64,000 nt of DNA from Vibrio pomeroyi. Its GTDB lineage: Bacteria > Pseudomonadota > Gammaproteobacteria > Enterobacterales > Vibrionaceae. Under the pieces are notes generated by a model. That model saw only the letters and a list, made by a program, of their open reading frames with translations, searched no databases and was not told where the DNA came from. Made by a program: the position numbers and the translations under genes. Location: positions 1,612,001 through 1,676,000 of the forward strand of contig CP090855.1 in assembly GCA_041879425.1 (NCBI GenBank). The letters run 5' to 3'. Shown in pieces: positions 16,717-24,981 of this stretch (position 1 is the first letter of the stretch; each line of letters starts with the position of its first letter).

Positions 16717-19089
16717 TTACTTACTAGCAACGTTGCCTAGCTTCAACCATGTATCGATAACCGTATCTGGGTTCAACGAAACAGAACTGATGCCTTGTTC
16801 CATTAACCACTCCGCTAGGTCATCATGGTCAGATGGGCCTTGACCACAAATGCCCACGTATTTACCTGCTTTGGTTGCCGCGTCGATAGCCATTTTCAGC
16901 ATCGCTTTTACAGCAGGGTTACGCTCATCGAATAGGTGTGCAACGTCACCTGAATCTCGGTCTAGGCCAAGCGTCAGCTGTGTCATGTCATTCGAACCAA
17001 TAGAGAAGCCATCGAAGTACTTCAAGAACTCTTCAGCCAAAATTGCATTCGATGGTAGTTCACACATCATGATCACTTTCAGACCTTGGTCGCCACGGCG
17101 AAGGTCGAACTTAGCCAGAATGTCGATAACCGATGCTGCTTCGCTTGGAGTACGAACGAATGGAATCATGATTTCAACGTTCTTAAGACCCATTTCGTTG
17201 CGAACGCGTTTGATCGCTTGAGTCTCTAGCTCGAAGCAGTCTTCGAATACCGGTGAGATGTAACGAGATGCGCCACGGAAGCCCAGCATTGGGTTCTCTT
17301 CATGCGGTTCAAACGTTTTACCGCCGACTAGGTTGCTGTACTCGTTCGACTTAAAGTCAGACATACGTACGATTACACGCTTAGGCCAGAACGCAGATGC
17401 GATAGTCGCGATGCCTTCTGTTAGTTTGCTTACGTAGAAGTCGATTGGATCTTTGTAGCCGCGAATACGTTCACTGATTTCCGCTTTTAGCTCGTCAGTT
17501 TGTGCATCGAAGTTCAATAGGGCTTTCGGGTGAATGCCGATCATCTTGTTGATGATAAACTCTAAACGAGCGAGGCCAACACCTTCGTTTGGAATCTGTG
17601 CAAAGTCGAAGGCACGATCTGGGTTACCCACGTTCATCATTACTTTGGTTGGCAGCATTGGCAGCTCATCAACCTCAGAACGTTTGATTTCGAAGTCGAG
17701 CTCGCCTTGGTAAACGTATCCTGTTTCACCTTCAGAACATGACACTGTCACGGTGTCACCGTCGTTTAGGTTACTTGTCGCTGTACCACAGCCAACGATT
17801 GCTGGAATGCCTAGCTCACGAGCGATGATTGCTGCGTGACAAGTACGGCCGCCACGGTTAGTGACAATCGCAGAGGCTTTCTTCATCACAGGTTCCCAGT
17901 CTGGGTCTGTCATGTCTGTTACCAGTACATCGCCTTCTTGAACCAGTGACATTTGGTCTAGTGAGTCAACCAAACGAACTGGGCCAGAGCCGATACGTTG
18001 ACCGATAGCTCGGCCTTCAACTAGTACATCTGCCTTGTTGTTCAGCTCGTAACGCTCGATAACGTTTTGGTCGCTTTGAGAACATACCGTCTCTGGGCGA
18101 GCTTGAACGATGTAAAGCTTGCCATCGATGCCATCTTTCGCCCACTCAATGTCCATCGGACGTTGGTAGTGCTTCTCGATGATCATCGCTTGTTTTGCCA
18201 GCTCTTTGATTTCTTCGTCGTTCAGTGAGAATTGATTACGCTCTTGCTCATCCGTATCAATGATGTCGACTTGCTTACCGATCTCTTGGTTGGTTGAGTA
18301 GATCATCTTGATCAACTTAGAACCAAAGGTTTTCTTCACGATAGGCTGGTGGCCTGCTTCTAGCATTGGCTTGTGCACGTAGAACTCATCTGGGTTCACA
18401 GCACCTTGAACCACCATTTCACCTAGGCCCCAAGAAGAGGTGATGAATACGACTTGGTCGAAGCCTGACTCTGTATCAAGGGTGAACATTACACCGGAAG
18501 ACGCTTTGTCTGAACGAACCATGCGCTGGATACCCGCAGACAATGAAATGCCGCGGTGGTCAAAGCCTTGGTGTACACGGTAAGAGATAGCGCGGTCATT
18601 AAACAGAGAAGCGTAAACGTGCTTGGTTGCTTCTAGTACAGCGTCGATGCCTTTCACGTTAAGGAAGGTCTCTTGCTGGCCTGCGAAAGAAGCGTCTGGA
18701 AGGTCTTCTGCAGTTGCAGATGAACGCACAGCTACAGACAATTCTTCGTTGTCTTCGATTAGCTCGCGGTAGTTATCACGGATGTCTTGCTCTAGTGATT
18801 CTGGGAAGGGTGCGTCTAGAACCCATTGTCGAATCGTTGCACCTGTCTTACGCAGTGCGTCAACGTCTTCAACATCAAGTTCATCAAGTAGTTGGTGAAT
18901 GCGCTCATCAAGACCTTTGTAGTCAAGAAAGTCGTTAAACGCATACGAAGTGGTAGCAAAACCATTAGGTACAGAAACACCAGCATTGGATAGGTTAGAA
19001 ACCATCTCGCCCAGTGAGGCGTTCTTACCGCCGACTTTGTCGACATCTTCCATGGATAGGCCATTGAACCATAGGGTATTATTTTGCAT
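16717..19089 (-). CDS. ppsA: Phosphoenolpyruvate synthase
   Basis: Converts pyruvate, ATP and water to PEP, AMP and phosphate for gluconeogenesis. It is 790 aa, the normal length. The N-terminal ATP-grasp PEP/pyruvate-binding domain starts with VGGKNASLGEMVSNL. The phosphohistidine domain has GGRTCHAAIIARELGIPAIVG with catalytic His418 and the adjacent Thr that is the known regulatory site. The C-terminal TIM-barrel includes EFIINKMIGIHPKAL, RMSDFKSNEYSNLVGG and the GICGQGPSDH motif. GGAG lies 8 bases before the ATG. It is divergent from ppsR, the gene for its dedicated regulator. Confidence 0.98.
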   Translation of the reverse strand: MQNNTLWFNGLSMEDVDKVGGKNASLGEMVSNLSNAGVSVPNGFATTSYAFNDFLDYKGLDERIHQLLDELDVEDVDALRKTGATIRQWVLDAPFPESLEQDIRDNYRELIEDNEELSVAVRSSATAEDLPDASFAGQQETFLNVKGIDAVLEATKHVYASLFNDRAISYRVHQGFDHRGISLSAGIQRMVRSDKASSGVMFTLDTESGFDQVVFITSSWGLGEMVVQGAVNPDEFYVHKPMLEAGHQPIVKKTFGSKLIKMIYSTNQEIGKQVDIIDTDEQERNQFSLNDEEIKELAKQAMIIEKHYQRPMDIEWAKDGIDGKLYIVQARPETVCSQSDQNVIERYELNNKADVLVEGRAIGQRIGSGPVRLVDSLDQMSLVQEGDVLVTDMTDPDWEPVMKKASAIVTNRGGRTCHAAIIARELGIPAIVGCGTATSNLNDGDTVTVSCSEGETGYVYQGELDFEIKRSEVDELPMLPTKVMMNVGNPDRAFDFAQIPNEGVGLARLEFIINKMIGIHPKALLNFDAQTDELKAEISERIRGYKDPIDFYVSKLTEGIATIASAFWPKRVIVRMSDFKSNEYSNLVGGKTFEPHEENPMLGFRGASRYISPVFEDCFELETQAIKRVRNEMGLKNVEIMIPFVRTPSEAASVIDILAKFDLRRGDQGLKVIMMCELPSNAILAEEFLKYFDGFSIGSNDMTQLTLGLDRDSGDVAHLFDERNPAVKAMLKMAIDAATKAGKYVGICGQGPSDHDDLAEWLMEQGISSVSLNPDTVIDTWLKLGNVASK

Positions 19090-19130
19090 TTATTTCTCCA
19101 GAAACATAGCAAGCATTGTAGGGATTTAAA

Positions 19131-19146
19131 GGCAAACGATTACGTA
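19131..19146. promoter_or_regulatory. Possible Cra-like site in the ppsA-ppsR intergenic region
   Basis: GGCAAACGATTACGTA at 19131-19146 loosely resembles the Cra (FruR) consensus TGAAACGATTCAGC. Cra activates ppsA in E. coli. The match is imperfect and the assignment is speculative. Confidence 0.2.
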
Positions 19147-19267
19147 TCAGTTTAAAAAAATGTAAATTATTTTCTAAAGCTGTGGGGGACGTAATAGTCA
19201 GCAGGGTTTTATTATCTATATTATGGTTACCATCCTACTCAAAATAATTTTAAACATTAAATAAAAA

Positions 19268-20101
19268 ATGCAAATTGATATTCAAAGTCGTGATGTATTC
19301 TATGTTTCTGATGGAACGGCCATAACATGTGAGACTTTAGGGCATGTTGTTCTAGGTCAATTCCCTTTCAAAGCCAATGAAAAAACCTTTCCGTTTGTGG
19401 AAAGTGAGGACAAACTTTCTGATTTATTAAAAGAGATCGAAATTTCGTATCGTGATAATGGAGTCGAACCATTGGTGTTCTTCTCAATCGTGATTCCAGA
19501 TATCAAGGCTAAGCTGCTTGAAGCGCCTGCGCACTGCTATGACGTCCTGGAAAGTATCGTTCAGAAGGTTCAGGATGATATTCAGATGGCACCTGTGCCT
19601 AAACTGCAACGCTCACGCAGTGTGAACAAAGATTCGGTTAAGTATTTCGACCGTATTGCAGCAATTGAATATACGCTCGCGCATGATGACGGCATTACTT
19701 TAAAAGGCCTGGAAGAGGCGGACATCATCTTACTGGGTGTTTCTCGAAGCGGTAAGACACCGACAAGCTTATACATGGCAATGCAATTTGGTTTGCGCGT
19801 TGCGAACTATCCATTCATCCATGATGATTTAGCGCGCTTGAAGCTGCTGCCTGAGTTTGAGATTTACCGACACAAGCTGTTCGGCTTAACCATTGATGCA
19901 GAGAGGCTGACTGAGATCCGTGAGAACCGTTTAGCAGGCAGTGAATACGCGAGTGATTCGCAATGTTTGTATGAACTACAAACGGTAGAAGCGATGTTCC
20001 GCCGAGAAGCGATACCTTACATCAACACGTCTTCATTATCGGTTGAAGAGATTTCGACACGAATCTTGGAGCGAACTGGTTTGAGAAGGCGCCTGCTGTA
20101 G
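19268..20101 (+). CDS. ppsR: PEP synthase regulatory protein (bifunctional Thr kinase / pyrophosphorylase)
   Basis: Member of the DUF299 family. It inactivates PEP synthase by ADP-dependent phosphorylation of the Thr beside the catalytic His, and reactivates it by phosphate-dependent removal. It is 277 aa. The P-loop GVSRSGKTPTS lies at residues 157-167, and the family N-terminal segment VFYVSDGTAITCETLGH (10-26) and NYPFIHDDL are present. It is divergent from ppsA, a common arrangement in gamma-proteobacteria. No strong ribosome binding site precedes the ATG. Confidence 0.96.
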   Translation: MQIDIQSRDVFYVSDGTAITCETLGHVVLGQFPFKANEKTFPFVESEDKLSDLLKEIEISYRDNGVEPLVFFSIVIPDIKAKLLEAPAHCYDVLESIVQKVQDDIQMAPVPKLQRSRSVNKDSVKYFDRIAAIEYTLAHDDGITLKGLEEADIILLGVSRSGKTPTSLYMAMQFGLRVANYPFIHDDLARLKLLPEFEIYRHKLFGLTIDAERLTEIRENRLAGSEYASDSQCLYELQTVEAMFRREAIPYINTSSLSVEEISTRILERTGLRRRLL

Positions 20102-20150
20102 TAACAAGAGTTTGGTGTAACAAGAACTTGGTGTAACAAGAACTTGGTGT
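20101..20150 (+). repeat. 16-bp tandem repeat after ppsR
   Basis: Three 16-base units start at 20101, 20117 and 20133: GTAACAAGAGTTTGGT once and GTAACAAGAACTTGGT twice. A partial fourth unit (GTAACAA) begins at 20149. The first base of the array is the last base of the ppsR stop codon. Confidence 0.85.
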
Positions 20151-20192
20151 AACAAAAGGCTTGATCAGATAGAAATAATGGGCAGCTAAAAG

Positions 20193-20238
20193 AAAATCGA
20201 AGCTAACAGGGTAGATACCTGAGAGCTTCGATTTTTTG
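20193..20238. terminator. Bidirectional terminator between ppsR and grxB
   Basis: AAAATCGAAGCT (20193-20204) pairs with AGCTTCGATTTT (20224-20235). The 19-base loop itself contains CAGG/CCTG. A T-run follows on the + strand and an A-run precedes it. It lies between convergent genes. Confidence 0.85.
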
Positions 20239-20260
20239 TTTGTGCTCGTTGCAATCGCTC

Positions 20261-20300
20261 TAGCGAAGCAGAAACAGTTTTAGCGAAGTAAAGACAACTT
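20261..20300. repeat. 20-bp tandem duplication spanning the 3' end of grxB
   Basis: TAGCGAAGCAGAAACAGTTT (20261-20280) is followed directly by TAGCGAAGTAAAGACAACTT (20281-20300), 14 of 20 positions matching. The right copy encodes the last residues of GrxB, whose stop is at 20280-20282. The left copy is a decayed duplicate downstream of it. Confidence 0.6.
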
Positions 20301-20912
20301 CAACGTTTCGCTTTGCTTCTCTAACCAACGTTCTAGCGCTGGTGGCCATGTGATGCTTGGCTCTACGCAGAAACCGCGCAACATAGAGAAGTACACCGCT
20401 TGATCGATAAGAGGCAATGACGACTCACCATTTTCTAGGTTCAGAAGTAGCTCTGCATCTTTCAGAAGCGGGTTAATCTGTTCAACAAACTGCGGCGTTT
20501 GCTCAATCAGCTTATCGAAGTTGAGTTCTTCAGTCTCTTTGGCTGCGCGCCACGCTTCTTTGCTTGCTGGTGATTGGTATTCAGCAAGATCCAGTTTCCA
20601 CCAACGTGGCAAACCGATGCGCTGGCTTAGAGGGAATGCACGAGTTTGGAACACAGTTACTTGCTCTGATGGTACGCGTTGCTCGTCACTTGATTTTAAG
20701 TCCATGAAGTACGCGATGATATCTAAGCTCTCAGCCATGATAGAACCGTCGTCTTTTTGTAATACAGGCACCATCTTTTTACCGATCAAATCGATAAGCG
20801 TTTGGGCGTCATCATAATCGACAGAGACAAGCTCGATGTCCAAGCCTAGAGATTGAGCAATGTAGGCTACTCTTGCACAGAAAGGGCAGTGGTCGTAAAT
20901 ATAAAGCTTCAT
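20280..20912 (-). CDS. grxB: Glutaredoxin 2
   Basis: Monomeric GST-like glutaredoxin that uses glutathione to reduce protein and mixed disulfides in the cytosol. It is 210 aa, typical of GrxB. The redox motif Cys9-Pro-Phe-Cys12 lies in an N-terminal thioredoxin-like domain with KKMVPVLQKDDGSIMAESLDI, which includes the cis-Pro and the GSH-binding ES pair. An all-helical C-terminal domain of about 130 residues follows. It converges with ppsR. Confidence 0.93.
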   Translation of the reverse strand: MKLYIYDHCPFCARVAYIAQSLGLDIELVSVDYDDAQTLIDLIGKKMVPVLQKDDGSIMAESLDIIAYFMDLKSSDEQRVPSEQVTVFQTRAFPLSQRIGLPRWWKLDLAEYQSPASKEAWRAAKETEELNFDKLIEQTPQFVEQINPLLKDAELLLNLENGESSLPLIDQAVYFSMLRGFCVEPSITWPPALERWLEKQSETLKLSLLR

Positions 20913-21104
20913 AGCTTCCCTCAGTTCAGGTCATTATAAATATAAGATGATGCTAATTTACCAGAAGATCTTGTGAATACTAAGCATCAACAGTCAATAG
21001 GTACTTGGTGTGAATACTTTTTAATTGATTCTATTGTCTGTTGGATTCGGTTTTACTGCAACGAGTAAACTAATGGGAAGGCTGTTAAGGAATTGCAGGC
21101 ATAA

Positions 21105-21162
21105 AAAAGGCCCTGGCTGTTCACTCTAATGCAGAAGAGTGAAATCAGCCAAGGCCTCAATT
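21105..21162 (-). terminator. Long hairpin terminator for the 53-aa gene
   Basis: AAGGCCCTGGCTG..TCACTCT on the left pairs with AGAGTGA..TCAGCCAAGGCCT on the right, in an imperfect stem of about 20 bp. Read on the - strand it ends in a run of T (complement of AAAAAA at 21103-21108), so it terminates the small - strand gene at 21209-21370. Confidence 0.75.
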
Positions 21163-21208
21163 TTGTTACCTTTAGCAGAGTGACTACTAAAAGAGCGGAG
21201 CGGTTAAA

Positions 21209-21370
21209 CTATGCTTTTTTAAGGTCTTTTGCAGGGTAAGTAAGCGTCATTATTGCGCCTTCTACTGTTGTAACGTGAACGTAGCCGCCACCAGCACTTA
21301 GGCCAATTACAACCATTTCACCTAGCTCAACACCTTTTGTTGCTACAACGCGATCATCAACTGAAAACAC
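21209..21370 (-). CDS. Small 53-aa protein, unnamed
   Basis: An open frame on the - strand with a GTG start at 21370, preceded by AAGGTG six bases upstream, and a TAG stop at 21209. The product is 53 aa beginning MFSVDDRVVATKG and ending PAKDLKKA. It is rich in Val and Gly, with predicted short beta strands like small SH3/KOW-type folds. Third-codon usage looks coding, and it has its own strong terminator downstream. An in-frame TTG at 21382 is an alternative start. Function is unknown; a small nucleic-acid or membrane-associated role would be only a guess. Confidence 0.65.
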   Translation of the reverse strand: MFSVDDRVVATKGVELGEMVVIGLSAGGGYVHVTTVEGAIMTLTYPAKDLKKA

Positions 21371-21533
21371 TTTACACACCTTCAATAAATTAAATTAATA
21401 CGATAGATATCGAACGCGGATTTAAACAGATGGTACCCCAATCGACTAATCCGGTTATTTGTCGTAAAGATTAAATTTAGTTATGTGTAAATCGGTATTT
21501 GTTAAAAATCAGCTGGTTAACCTAATGGTGATG

Positions 21534-22514
21534 TTATTTATCGGCTGGATAAACGACACCAACTTGCTGACGCATCTCTGTAATCAACTTGGCAACGGTT
21601 AAAGCGCGAAGTTTAGCTTGAGCTTGAGTTTCTTTATCGCCCCCAATGCAGCCTGTAAAAGCTTGTGCTTCGTAACTCATTGAGTTTTCGCTCTGTGCTT
21701 GAGTGAGGTTCTCAATGCTGCCATCACGGTAGCGGATCTTAACGTCGGTGCACTCTGCAATGTGATCGATGATGATCGCTCCCTGTTCACCTTGGATCTC
21801 GCTTGGCGCGTAAGAGTCGCTGACTTTAGAGTGAGCAAGAGTCACGTCAAACTCAGGGTATTGGAAGATCGCACAGCCATGCGCATCCACACCGGATTCA
21901 AGCAACTTTGCAGAAGCTTGAGCATTTTCAGGCTTACCGAACAGAGCAACCGTTGCAGCTACACAGTAGAAACCAATATCGACTAATGAACCGTTAGAGA
22001 AAACCGGATTGAAAGTGTTTGGGTTCTCGCCGTTAAGGTATTTCTGGTAACGCGATGAATACTGGCAGTAGTTGATGTGCGCTTTATGTACCTTGCCGAT
22101 CTTTTCTAGGCCGAGTTGGACTTGCTTAAAGTTTGGTAGGAATTGAGATTTATACGCCTCGAACAACACCACTCCGTTTTTCTCAGCGACTTTGAACATG
22201 CGTGTTGCTTCATCGATGTTTGATGCAACCGGCTTTTCACAGATAACGTGTTTACCGTGCTCCATCATGAAGATGGACTGTTCGCAGTGCAGTGAGTTTG
22301 GTGAAGCGATGTACACAGCTTCGACCGTGCTGTCATTGGCTAAGGCATCGAGTGAATCGTAGGTGGTCCCAACGCCAAATCCTTGTGCGAACTGCACAGC
22401 GCTCTCTAGGTTTCGTGAATAAACCGCAGCCAGCTGCATCGATTGTGATTCATGTGCAGCTTGAACGAATTTTTGTGTAATCCAATTGGTTCCAATTACA
22501 GCGAACTTAATCAT
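21534..22514 (-). CDS. Gfo/Idh/MocA-family oxidoreductase
   Basis: NAD(P)-dependent dehydrogenase-like protein, 326 aa. The N-terminal Rossmann domain begins IKFAVIGTNWITQKFVQAA; its glycine-rich loop is degenerate (GTNWIT where GxGxxG-like is usual). The conserved HVICEKPVASN at about residue 90 supplies the family's EKP motif, with the catalytic Lys. The C-terminal alpha/beta domain includes GSLVDIGFYCVAA. The substrate, probably a sugar or inositol derivative, is not predictable. It is a single gene, with a 209-base gap to the next gene. Confidence 0.88.
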   Translation of the reverse strand: MIKFAVIGTNWITQKFVQAAHESQSMQLAAVYSRNLESAVQFAQGFGVGTTYDSLDALANDSTVEAVYIASPNSLHCEQSIFMMEHGKHVICEKPVASNIDEATRMFKVAEKNGVVLFEAYKSQFLPNFKQVQLGLEKIGKVHKAHINYCQYSSRYQKYLNGENPNTFNPVFSNGSLVDIGFYCVAATVALFGKPENAQASAKLLESGVDAHGCAIFQYPEFDVTLAHSKVSDSYAPSEIQGEQGAIIIDHIAECTDVKIRYRDGSIENLTQAQSENSMSYEAQAFTGCIGGDKETQAQAKLRALTVAKLITEMRQQVGVVYPADK

Positions 22515-22723
22515 AGAGGTGTCCAGTCGTTAGTGTATTGATTCTGCAGAGATAGTAGCACTCAAAAGCTGGCAATGTGCCTGAGATTTACGGAACAATT
22601 TCCCCAAACTTAGTGCCTAATATTGATAATGAGCCTTCACAGTGCGTCTGAGTCGACCAGTGTAACGGTGCACAACTAAGCCATTTTTGCTAAGGTGTTA
22701 TTGAATTCAAACAAGGTGATGAT

Positions 22724-23206
22724 ATGCAAATCCGGACAGCCAAGGTAACTGACATTAACGCGATCTTAGCGCTCTCTGATCAGATAAACCGTCAACATCA
22801 TCTTGGTGCTCCAATGGTATTTGCGCCGCCTTCTCAAAGCTTTGCTGACAGTGAGGAGTATTGGCTAGGCTTGATGATTGACCCGACTGGCGCGTTCTTT
22901 GTGGCAGTTGATGAGAAGCAAGTGGTTGGCTTTTTAGCGGGTAAAGTAACGCAGAATAAAGGCGTCAGTTTTATCCAGTCACACAAGGTGGCAAGGGTAA
23001 ATACCATTGTTGTCAGCGATCAGGTTCAGAGCCAAGGAGCTGGGCGCGCATTAATGAAGTCGTTCAATCAATGGGCGCAAGCGAGAGGTGCGATAGAACT
23101 TCGGTTAGAGGTGATGGAGTTTAACCAACAAGCTCAAAGTTTCTATGAGTCGCTAGGAATGGAAACTCAGTCTCGAACCATGTCCATGAGTTTTGAGGAG
23201 ATCTAA
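22724..23206 (+). CDS. GNAT-family N-acetyltransferase
   Basis: A 160-aa acetyl-CoA-dependent acyltransferase of unknown substrate. The fold is visible from the N-terminal MQIRTAKVTDINAILALSDQ to motif A, VNTIVVSDQVQSQGAGRALM with the pyrophosphate-binding QxxGxG/A (residues about 105-115), and a final ELRLEVMEFNQQAQSFYESLG motif B. The ribosome binding site is AAGGTGA. The L,D-transpeptidase gene starts 2 bases after its stop, so the two genes are coupled. A cell-wall-related substrate is possible but unproven. Confidence 0.88.
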   Translation: MQIRTAKVTDINAILALSDQINRQHHLGAPMVFAPPSQSFADSEEYWLGLMIDPTGAFFVAVDEKQVVGFLAGKVTQNKGVSFIQSHKVARVNTIVVSDQVQSQGAGRALMKSFNQWAQARGAIELRLEVMEFNQQAQSFYESLGMETQSRTMSMSFEEI

Positions 23207-23208
23207 AG

Positions 23209-24024
23209 GTGCGTCGTTTTTTGCCTTTAACACTATGTATGCTTTTATCGAGTTCGCTGATTTATTCAGTGACGGTATCTGCTACCGATACCCCGCAATA
23301 TGTTCCGTCACAGGAAGCCCAAAAGGTTGTGGTTGAGAAAATAGTGTCTGACGCCACCGCGATTGAAACCATTGTGTTTGAGTCTGCACCTTCCCACTCT
23401 CAGCGTGTATCAACCTCTTCTTCCTCTTCAGCAGGTTCAAAATCCCAGCATGTGATTATTGTCGATGATGTGCTTAACAATGATTCAGACAAACAGGTTG
23501 CTCAGCTTTCTCAAGGCTCATCTAAACGCCCACCTCAAAGCTCATCTCGACAGTTTTACAACGTGCCGGACGATGTCCCTGAGATAGATCCATTGCTGCA
23601 AGTGGTTACCTTGGTCAAAGTGGATAAGTCGAAACGTAGAATGTATCTGATGAAAGGGGATGAGGTGATTCAGGAGTTTCGAATTGCACTCGGCAAGCAA
23701 CCGAAAGGGCATAAACGCTTTGAAGGGGACAACCGAACGCCTGAAGGGGAATACCAGCTCGACTATGTGATGGAAGAGTCGGATTTCTATCGCTCAGTGC
23801 ATATCAACTACCCGCAACCTTCGGATAGGCAGTGGGCAGAAAACAATGATGTCGACCCTGGTGGGAACATCAAAATCCATGGAATCAAGAATGGTGAGCG
23901 TCGTTCACCGAGCTTTATTCAAAGCTTTGATTGGACCGATGGCTGTATTGCACTAACCAATCAAGACATGGATGAGTTTATTCAACTCGTAAAAATGGGC
24001 ACCCCTATCCATATCGAATGGTAG
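23209..24024 (+). CDS. L,D-transpeptidase (YkuD family), exported
   Basis: Periplasmic cysteine transpeptidase acting on peptidoglycan or lipoprotein cross-links, 271 aa, with a GTG start. GAGGAG lies 8 bases upstream. A signal peptide covers about residues 1-25. A Ser/Gln-rich linker runs from about 50 to 120, and then the YkuD domain starts at LLQVVTLVKVDKSKRRMYLM. The catalytic motif is IKIHGIKNG...WTDGCIALTN, with Cys246 as nucleophile and the His about 25 residues before it. It lies directly downstream of a GNAT gene. Confidence 0.9.
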   Translation: MRRFLPLTLCMLLSSSLIYSVTVSATDTPQYVPSQEAQKVVVEKIVSDATAIETIVFESAPSHSQRVSTSSSSSAGSKSQHVIIVDDVLNNDSDKQVAQLSQGSSKRPPQSSSRQFYNVPDDVPEIDPLLQVVTLVKVDKSKRRMYLMKGDEVIQEFRIALGKQPKGHKRFEGDNRTPEGEYQLDYVMEESDFYRSVHINYPQPSDRQWAENNDVDPGGNIKIHGIKNGERRSPSFIQSFDWTDGCIALTNQDMDEFIQLVKMGTPIHIEW

Positions 24025-24084
24025 ATATTGGCACCCATTTCCAGAACTCTTTTTATAGAGTGATTTCAAATCTTCTCAAGCTCG

Positions 24085-24822
24085 TTACAGTAAAACTCGC
24101 CCTGCACTGAAAATAGCAATCACGATAAGCAGTGCAATGGTCACCGGCTTGAATTTCTCTCCACCAAATCTTTCAAACAGTTTAGATCCCACATAGCCGC
24201 CAAACATACTGCTCGGCAAGAGTACAAGAGTCAGCCAAACCACATCTCGATCGACTAACCCTGCGATGGATGCTGAAACAAACGCACTCGAATCCGCCAA
24301 CACGAAGAAGGCAATCAGTCCAGCTCTGGCAATGTGAGGAGCAACTGGGCTTGCCAAGGCATGTGTGCCAACTGGAGGCCCAGACATCGACGCTGCACCA
24401 TTCATGATGCCAGCAAGGCTACCTAGAATATAAGGAGCAAATCTTGGTTCGCTTTTATACTGAAAACCTTTGTAGATCATGAGTGCAGACGCAAAGATGA
24501 AGGCACTGATGATCAATATGATCGTGTCTTGGCTAACCGATTTAAGCAGAAGTAAGCCAACAGGAGTGAAGGCAAAACAAGGGATGAAGACCTTTGAAAC
24601 CCAGCGCCAGTTAACGTGTTTTCGGACCTTAGGCAGCAATTGAACATTGCCAAGTAGGTCGATCAACATGAAAACAGGAACCAGTTCGATAACAGGCACG
24701 AACAACGCACTTAATGGCAATGCCACTAAGGTGAAACCGAAACCTGAGAAGCCACGAACAATAGCGGCGAAAATGAAGATTGCACCCAAAATTGGGAAAG
24801 TTGGACTAAAAATGATATCCAT
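24085..24822 (-). CDS. TauE/SafE (TSUP) family membrane permease
   Basis: A 245-aa integral membrane protein with seven or eight hydrophobic segments, including the family-typical start ILGAIFIFAAIVRGFSGFGF and the second-repeat motif SLAGIMNGAASMSGPPV. TSUP proteins export sulfite, sulfoacetate or related organic anions; the substrate here is unknown. The gene is oriented opposite to the L,D-transpeptidase, converging with it, and lies 159 bases beyond the 3' end of the ugp operon. Confidence 0.87.
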   Translation of the reverse strand: MDIIFSPTFPILGAIFIFAAIVRGFSGFGFTLVALPLSALFVPVIELVPVFMLIDLLGNVQLLPKVRKHVNWRWVSKVFIPCFAFTPVGLLLLKSVSQDTIILIISAFIFASALMIYKGFQYKSEPRFAPYILGSLAGIMNGAASMSGPPVGTHALASPVAPHIARAGLIAFFVLADSSAFVSASIAGLVDRDVVWLTLVLLPSSMFGGYVGSKLFERFGGEKFKPVTIALLIVIAIFSAGRVLL

Positions 24823-24870
24823 AAATTAAGTAACCAATGAAGCTGTCTGAATAGAGCGAGCTAATGAAAC

Positions 24871-24904
24871 CAAGTGAGTAGCGGAATGTACTCCTACTCA
24901 CTTG
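24871..24904. terminator. Perfect 11-bp inverted repeat downstream of the ugp operon
   Basis: CAAGTGAGTAG (24871-24881) pairs perfectly with CTACTCACTTG (24894-24904) across a 12-base loop. It lies between the end of the glycerophosphodiesterase gene and the start of the TSUP gene, both on the - strand. The T-tail on the - strand is poor (GGTTTCATT), so it may be a weak terminator or a protein site. Confidence 0.5.
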
Positions 24905-24981
24905 TGTTTGCTACCTAATTTTGAGGTTTCTAGAGGTTAATTTTAAAGTCTCTCAGGGTGACTTTTATTGTATTTGCGGAG

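Noticed and set aside
16717..19089. Possible pyruvate phosphate dikinase instead of PEP synthase
   Set aside because: Length (790 aa), motif spacing around His418 and the adjacent ppsR gene all point to PEP synthase.
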